From Pseudomonadota bacterium (lineage in GTDB: Bacteria; Chloroflexota; Ktedonobacteria; Ktedonobacterales; JACDGC01), in the NCBI GenBank assembly GCA_021323815.1, contig JAJPKG010000261.1, positions 1 through 7,883 of the forward strand: 7,883 bases of DNA, read 5' to 3'. A program made the position numbers and the translations under genes. Below the pieces are notes generated by a model. The model saw only the letters and a list, made by a program, of their open reading frames with translations. It made no database searches and had not been told where the DNA came from. Of this stretch, positions 5,537 to 7,883 are shown piece by piece; position 1 is the first letter of the stretch, and each line of letters opens with the position of its first letter.

Positions 5537-6276
5537 GGCAGGGCCTCCGGGGGATCGAGTTGCCAGGCTGCCGCGTTCCAGCGTGCCCAGGGCAGTGGCG
5601 TGGTCAGCACCCAGGCGTTACCATGCGGTGCCGGGCGCAAGGGCAGGCGCAGGCGGGTGGCGCGGGCCACCGGGCCAACGTGGCTCAGCAGCCGGGCGCG
5701 CAGCACGTCGGGCATGGCGTCCAGCAGGTGATGATCGTACAACGTGCACGCGCCGGGGTCATCTTGCGGGCCGAACCAGCACAGCGTCTCATCCCAGATG
5801 CGCCGGATTGCCGCTTCGATGCCGTCACGCGTGGGACCACCCTCGCCCGCCAGCCGCTTCACCCAACTGATGGCGAAGGCGGCGTGGTGCGTCTCGTCGC
5901 GCAAGATCGCTTGCATCACAGCAGCGAATGGCGCGTCGGCAGAGTCCACGGCAGCAGCGCAGATGACACTCAGCGCGCCATCGAAAAGGAAATTCACCGC
6001 AACCAGATCCACCCAATCGCGCAGGGGCGCGCGCAGGAATGAGATCCCGATCGGTTCAGCGCGCTCGAACAGGCTGAACGGCGCGTCAGCGGGGGGCAGC
6101 AGCGCCGCCAGGGCGCGGGCGTGCGCCCATTCCTGCTGGGCCATCAAATCTACCATGTGGGTGGCGTCTTGCTGGGGGGCACGGGCGCGCCATTCCGCGT
6201 AGCGCACGCCGAGCGCATATTCATTCTCCACCAGGCGCAGCAACAGGTCGCGCAATGCTCCTTCTCGCTCTGCCAT
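5533..6276 (-). CDS. PaaA/PaaC-like ferritin-fold (putative diiron) protein
   Basis: A 247-residue, mostly helical protein resembling the phenylacetyl-CoA epoxidase catalytic/structural subunit family (PaaA_PaaC). Counting from the ATG at 6276, candidate metal ligands fall in the four-helix pattern of ferritin-like carboxylates. They are Glu17 or Glu19 (VENEYALGVRYAEW), Glu49 and His52 (QQEWAHARAL), Asp99 (NFLFDGALSVI), and Glu128 with His131 (ILRDETHHAAFA). Whether it is an active oxygenase or a metal-free partner cannot be said. No paaB, paaD or paaE is visible. The ATG has GAGG 6 nt upstream; a TTG at 6312 in frame would add 12 residues not needed by the fold. Its TGA overlaps the moaE GTG. 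The proline- and tryptophan-rich last 40 residues look less conserved. Confidence 0.75.
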   Translation of the reverse strand: MAEREGALRDLLLRLVENEYALGVRYAEWRARAPQQDATHMVDLMAQQEWAHARALAALLPPADAPFSLFERAEPIGISFLRAPLRDWVDLVAVNFLFDGALSVICAAAVDSADAPFAAVMQAILRDETHHAAFAISWVKRLAGEGGPTRDGIEAAIRRIWDETLCWFGPQDDPGACTLYDHHLLDAMPDVLRARLLSHVGPVARATRLRLPLRPAPHGNAWVLTTPLPWARWNAAAWQLDPPEALP

Positions 6277-6342
6277 CGGCTGCCTCGCTCTCAGTGCTCG
6301 CTCTTTCAGCAATCCATCAGCCTACCAGATCCTTCTTCACCT

Positions 6343-6371
6343 ATTGTAGAAAGACGGAGAGCGGCATGCAA
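6343..6371 (-). promoter_or_regulatory. Sigma-70-type promoter of the ferritin-like/moaE unit
   Basis: On the minus strand TTGCAT (6371-6366) and TACAAT (6348-6343) are separated by exactly 17 nt. The -10 differs from consensus at one position and the -35 at two. Predicted transcription would begin near 6336, giving a leader of about 60 nt before the ATG at 6276 or 24 nt before the TTG at 6312. Nothing else is obvious in 6313-6455. Confidence 0.6.
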
Positions 6372-6455
6372 TGGTCATTCAGCACAGCAAGCGCGAATTT
6401 TGCCCGCTGGTAGCTGGGACTGCCGTGAGACAAGCCTGATGGCACACAGCGAAAC

Positions 6456-6606
6456 TTAGCGCGAGAAGGGATTCCACCCGCCCCGCAAAGCGCGGTCGAT
6501 CTTTTTCCGCAGGTCCAGATAGTCTTTGTTGGCGGGTGAGATTCCAGGCTGGGCTATAGGTGGGATCAACGGTCAACGCCTGCTTAATGAGAGGTGGGAT
6601 AGATAT
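6456..6606 (-). pseudogene. Broken 3' remnant of a TPR-repeat protein gene
   Basis: Two frames on the minus strand look protein-like in succession. The first (from about 6606) reads LIKQALTVDPTYSPAW, which fits the second helix of a tetratricopeptide repeat and its A..DP.Y..AW turn. One frame on (+1), the sequence reads GISPANKDYLDLRKKIDRAL and ends RGGWNPFSR before TAA at 6458-6456, a typical charged helical tail. Joining them needs a frameshift or small deletion near 6560. No credible start codon or ribosome site is present. It starts right after the phzF stop (6620), so it probably is debris of a gene once lying here. Recognition is by eye only. Confidence 0.4.
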
Positions 6607-6619
6607 GCTGAGATCACGC

Positions 6620-7435
6620 CTATCCATACCAGATCCCCTGGATCAGCGTCACGGCCTGGCCGCTGAGCGCGACGCGGTCGCCTTCCAGCCGCACGCGCAC
6701 CACGCCGCCCCGCGCCGATGCCTGATAGCCGGTCATCTCCGTCTTGCCGAGCTTGGCTGACCAATAGGGCGCGAGGGAACAATGCGCTGCGCCGGTGACA
6801 GGATCTTCATTCACGCCGACAGCGGGGGCGAAGTAGCGCGAGACGAAATCATAGCCCGGCGTGGATGCGCGACTGGTGACGATGACGCCGCGTACCGCGC
6901 GCATGGCGTCGAAATCGGGCGTGAGGGCACGCAACTGCGTCTCGTTGGCAACTTCCACCAGCCACACGTCCTGCTCATTCGCCAGCATGTTGCCCACCGG
7001 CCCGCCCAACGCGGCGGCGATGTCAAAGGGCGGCTGCGCCGGGGCGACGGGCCGTGCCGGCAGATCGATGGTGATCCATCTCTGCTGTTTGGTGGCACGC
7101 AACGGCCCGCTGAGCGTCTGAAACGTGACCTCTTCGCCGGGCAAAAAGACGTTCTCCGAAAAGAGGATGTGCGCTGTCGCCAATGTGGCGTGGCCGCACA
7201 GCGACACTTCCGTCTGAGGGGTGAACCAGCGCAGCCGCAGCTTGTTGCCGGGTTCCGTGTGCAGGAACGCCGTCTCGGAAAGATTGGTCTCGCGGGCAAC
7301 GGCTTGCATCCACTCGGCGTCACGATCTTCTTTCAAAATGAGCAGCGCGGCAGGATTGCCGGCAAACGGCGTATCGGTGAAGGTGTTGACGTAATAATAC
7401 ATCTCGCGCGGCTCGGCAGCCTCGGCATAGCGCAT
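6620..7435 (-). CDS. PhzF-family isomerase/epimerase
   Basis: PhzF-fold proteins are two-domain isomerases resembling diaminopimelate epimerase. PhzF itself isomerises DHHA in phenazine synthesis, but most members have unknown substrates. The 271-residue product shows VNTFTDTPFAGNPAALLIL at the N-terminus, NLSETAFL with the likely catalytic Glu54, SLCGHATLATAHILF (Cys80-Gly81-His82), YDFVSRYFAP (194-203) and EDPVTGAAHCSLAPYW from 209. All the usual landmarks and length are present. ATG at 7435 has GAGGAG 8 nt upstream. A TTG at 7441 is too close to that site, and an ATG at 7402 would also keep the core. It starts 2 nt after the stop of the HAD gene, so both are almost certainly one operon. 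There are no phenazine genes nearby, so the substrate is unknown. Confidence 0.93.
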   Translation of the reverse strand: MRYAEAAEPREMYYYVNTFTDTPFAGNPAALLILKEDRDAEWMQAVARETNLSETAFLHTEPGNKLRLRWFTPQTEVSLCGHATLATAHILFSENVFLPGEEVTFQTLSGPLRATKQQRWITIDLPARPVAPAQPPFDIAAALGGPVGNMLANEQDVWLVEVANETQLRALTPDFDAMRAVRGVIVTSRASTPGYDFVSRYFAPAVGVNEDPVTGAAHCSLAPYWSAKLGKTEMTGYQASARGGVVRVRLEGDRVALSGQAVTLIQGIWYG

Positions 7436-7437
7436 GG

Positions 7438-7883
7438 TCAATGCTCCTCGAAAAACTGGGCCAGCGCGGCAACGCTGGGGATGAGATGATCTGGCGCGGC
7501 AGCGCGCAATTCTTCCGCCGTCCCGAAGCCATATTCCACCGCGACGGCATGGAGGCCGTTGGCCCGCGCTCCCATGATATCATGCTCGCGGTCGCCCACC
7601 ATCACCGCCCGCGCCGGATCGACCCCCGCCAGCGCGGCCAGGGCGGCGGCGATGACCTCGGCTTTGTCGGTACGCGTGCCATCCAGTTCGCTGCCCACGA
7701 TGGCGTCGAAATAGCCTGCCAGGCCGAAATGCCGGGCGATATGCTCGGCATAGACCGCCGGTTTGGATGTCGCCATGATGACGCGTCGTCTCTGCTTGCG
7801 CAAGCGCGCCAGCAGTTCGGGAACGCCGGGGTACACCGCCTGCTGGTAAATGCCGATCGCGTTGTAATAGTCACGATACCACG
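7438..7883 (-). CDS. HAD-superfamily phosphatase (Gph/PGP-like), 5' end outside window
   Basis: The frame is open to the right window edge and shows 147 residues up to TGA at 7440-7438. Visible sequence begins WYRDYYNAIGIYQQAVYPGVPELLARLR, the end of the cap and the start of the core in phosphoglycolate-phosphatase-like HAD proteins. Motif II is VIMATSKP, motif III the lysine in LDGTRTDKAEVIAAAL, and motif IV VMVGDREHDIMGARANG with its acidic pair. Motif I (DxDGT) with the nucleophile should lie beyond the window, roughly 70 residues upstream. The substrate cannot be told; phosphoglycolate or another small phosphoester is usual for the group. phzF follows after 2 nt. An internal ATG-like start at 7836 should not be used, since homology continues upstream. 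Confidence 0.92.
   Translation of the reverse strand, partial: WYRDYYNAIGIYQQAVYPGVPELLARLRKQRRRVIMATSKPAVYAEHIARHFGLAGYFDAIVGSELDGTRTDKAEVIAAALAALAGVDPARAVMVGDREHDIMGARANGLHAVAVEYGFGTAEELRAAAPDHLIPSVAALAQFFEEH

Noticed and set aside
5102..6042. Long plus-strand open frames opposite moaE and the ferritin-like gene
   Set aside because: They mirror codon-biased minus-strand genes; their products are low-complexity and have no recognisable domain.
1..7883. tRNA or rRNA genes
   Set aside because: I found no tRNA T-arm/acceptor pattern and no rRNA core sequence on either strand.

Overview
The window is about 60-65% G+C by eye and has the look of a free-living bacterial chromosome rather than a plasmid or phage. 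I see no integrase, transposase, phage gene or CRISPR array. Protein style (an orphan Flp pilin with a GQGLVEYALI core, a DUF711 protein, a compact LysRS) and the many hairpin-forming intergenic repeats suggest a Chloroflexota-like organism. That placement is inference; nothing here proves it.

Layout, left to right. The left edge holds the first 311 codons of hemL (minus strand, tetrapyrrole synthesis), cut off at the C-terminus. After a 161-bp spacer with G/C-rich hairpins comes a full DUF711 gene (minus) with a recognisable sigma-70 promoter. Positions 2286-2601 hold no convincing gene. They encode, on the minus strand, a dense run of small hairpins ending in a strong intrinsic terminator, just downstream of a small Flp-type pilin gene (2602-2838, minus). 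This run is the best candidate here for something undescribed. A 390-bp divergent region (2839-3228) separates the pilin from lysS and carries a 53-bp hairpin repeat.

lysS (3229-4695, plus) encodes a complete class II lysyl-tRNA synthetase. It converges on moaE across a 409-bp region. That region contains a short hairpin, three near-identical 72-bp tandem units, and a second 53-bp repeat whose second hairpin looks like the moaE terminator. moaE (molybdopterin synthase large subunit, minus) overlaps the stop codon of a PaaA/PaaC-like ferritin-fold gene in a GTGA arrangement, so the two are very probably co-translated from a good sigma-70 promoter at 6343-6371. Upstream of that promoter, 6456-6606 holds what looks like the broken 3' end of a TPR protein gene. 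The right end is a second two-gene minus-strand unit. A HAD-family phosphatase (N-terminus outside the window) is followed 2 nt after its stop by a PhzF-family isomerase.

Functionally this is a patchwork of housekeeping and cofactor genes: haem, translation, molybdenum cofactor, a possible diiron oxygenase, and small-molecule metabolism. The unusual content lies in the intergenic DNA: a possible structured RNA, a hairpin repeat family with a compensatory base-pair change, and its tandemly amplified relative.
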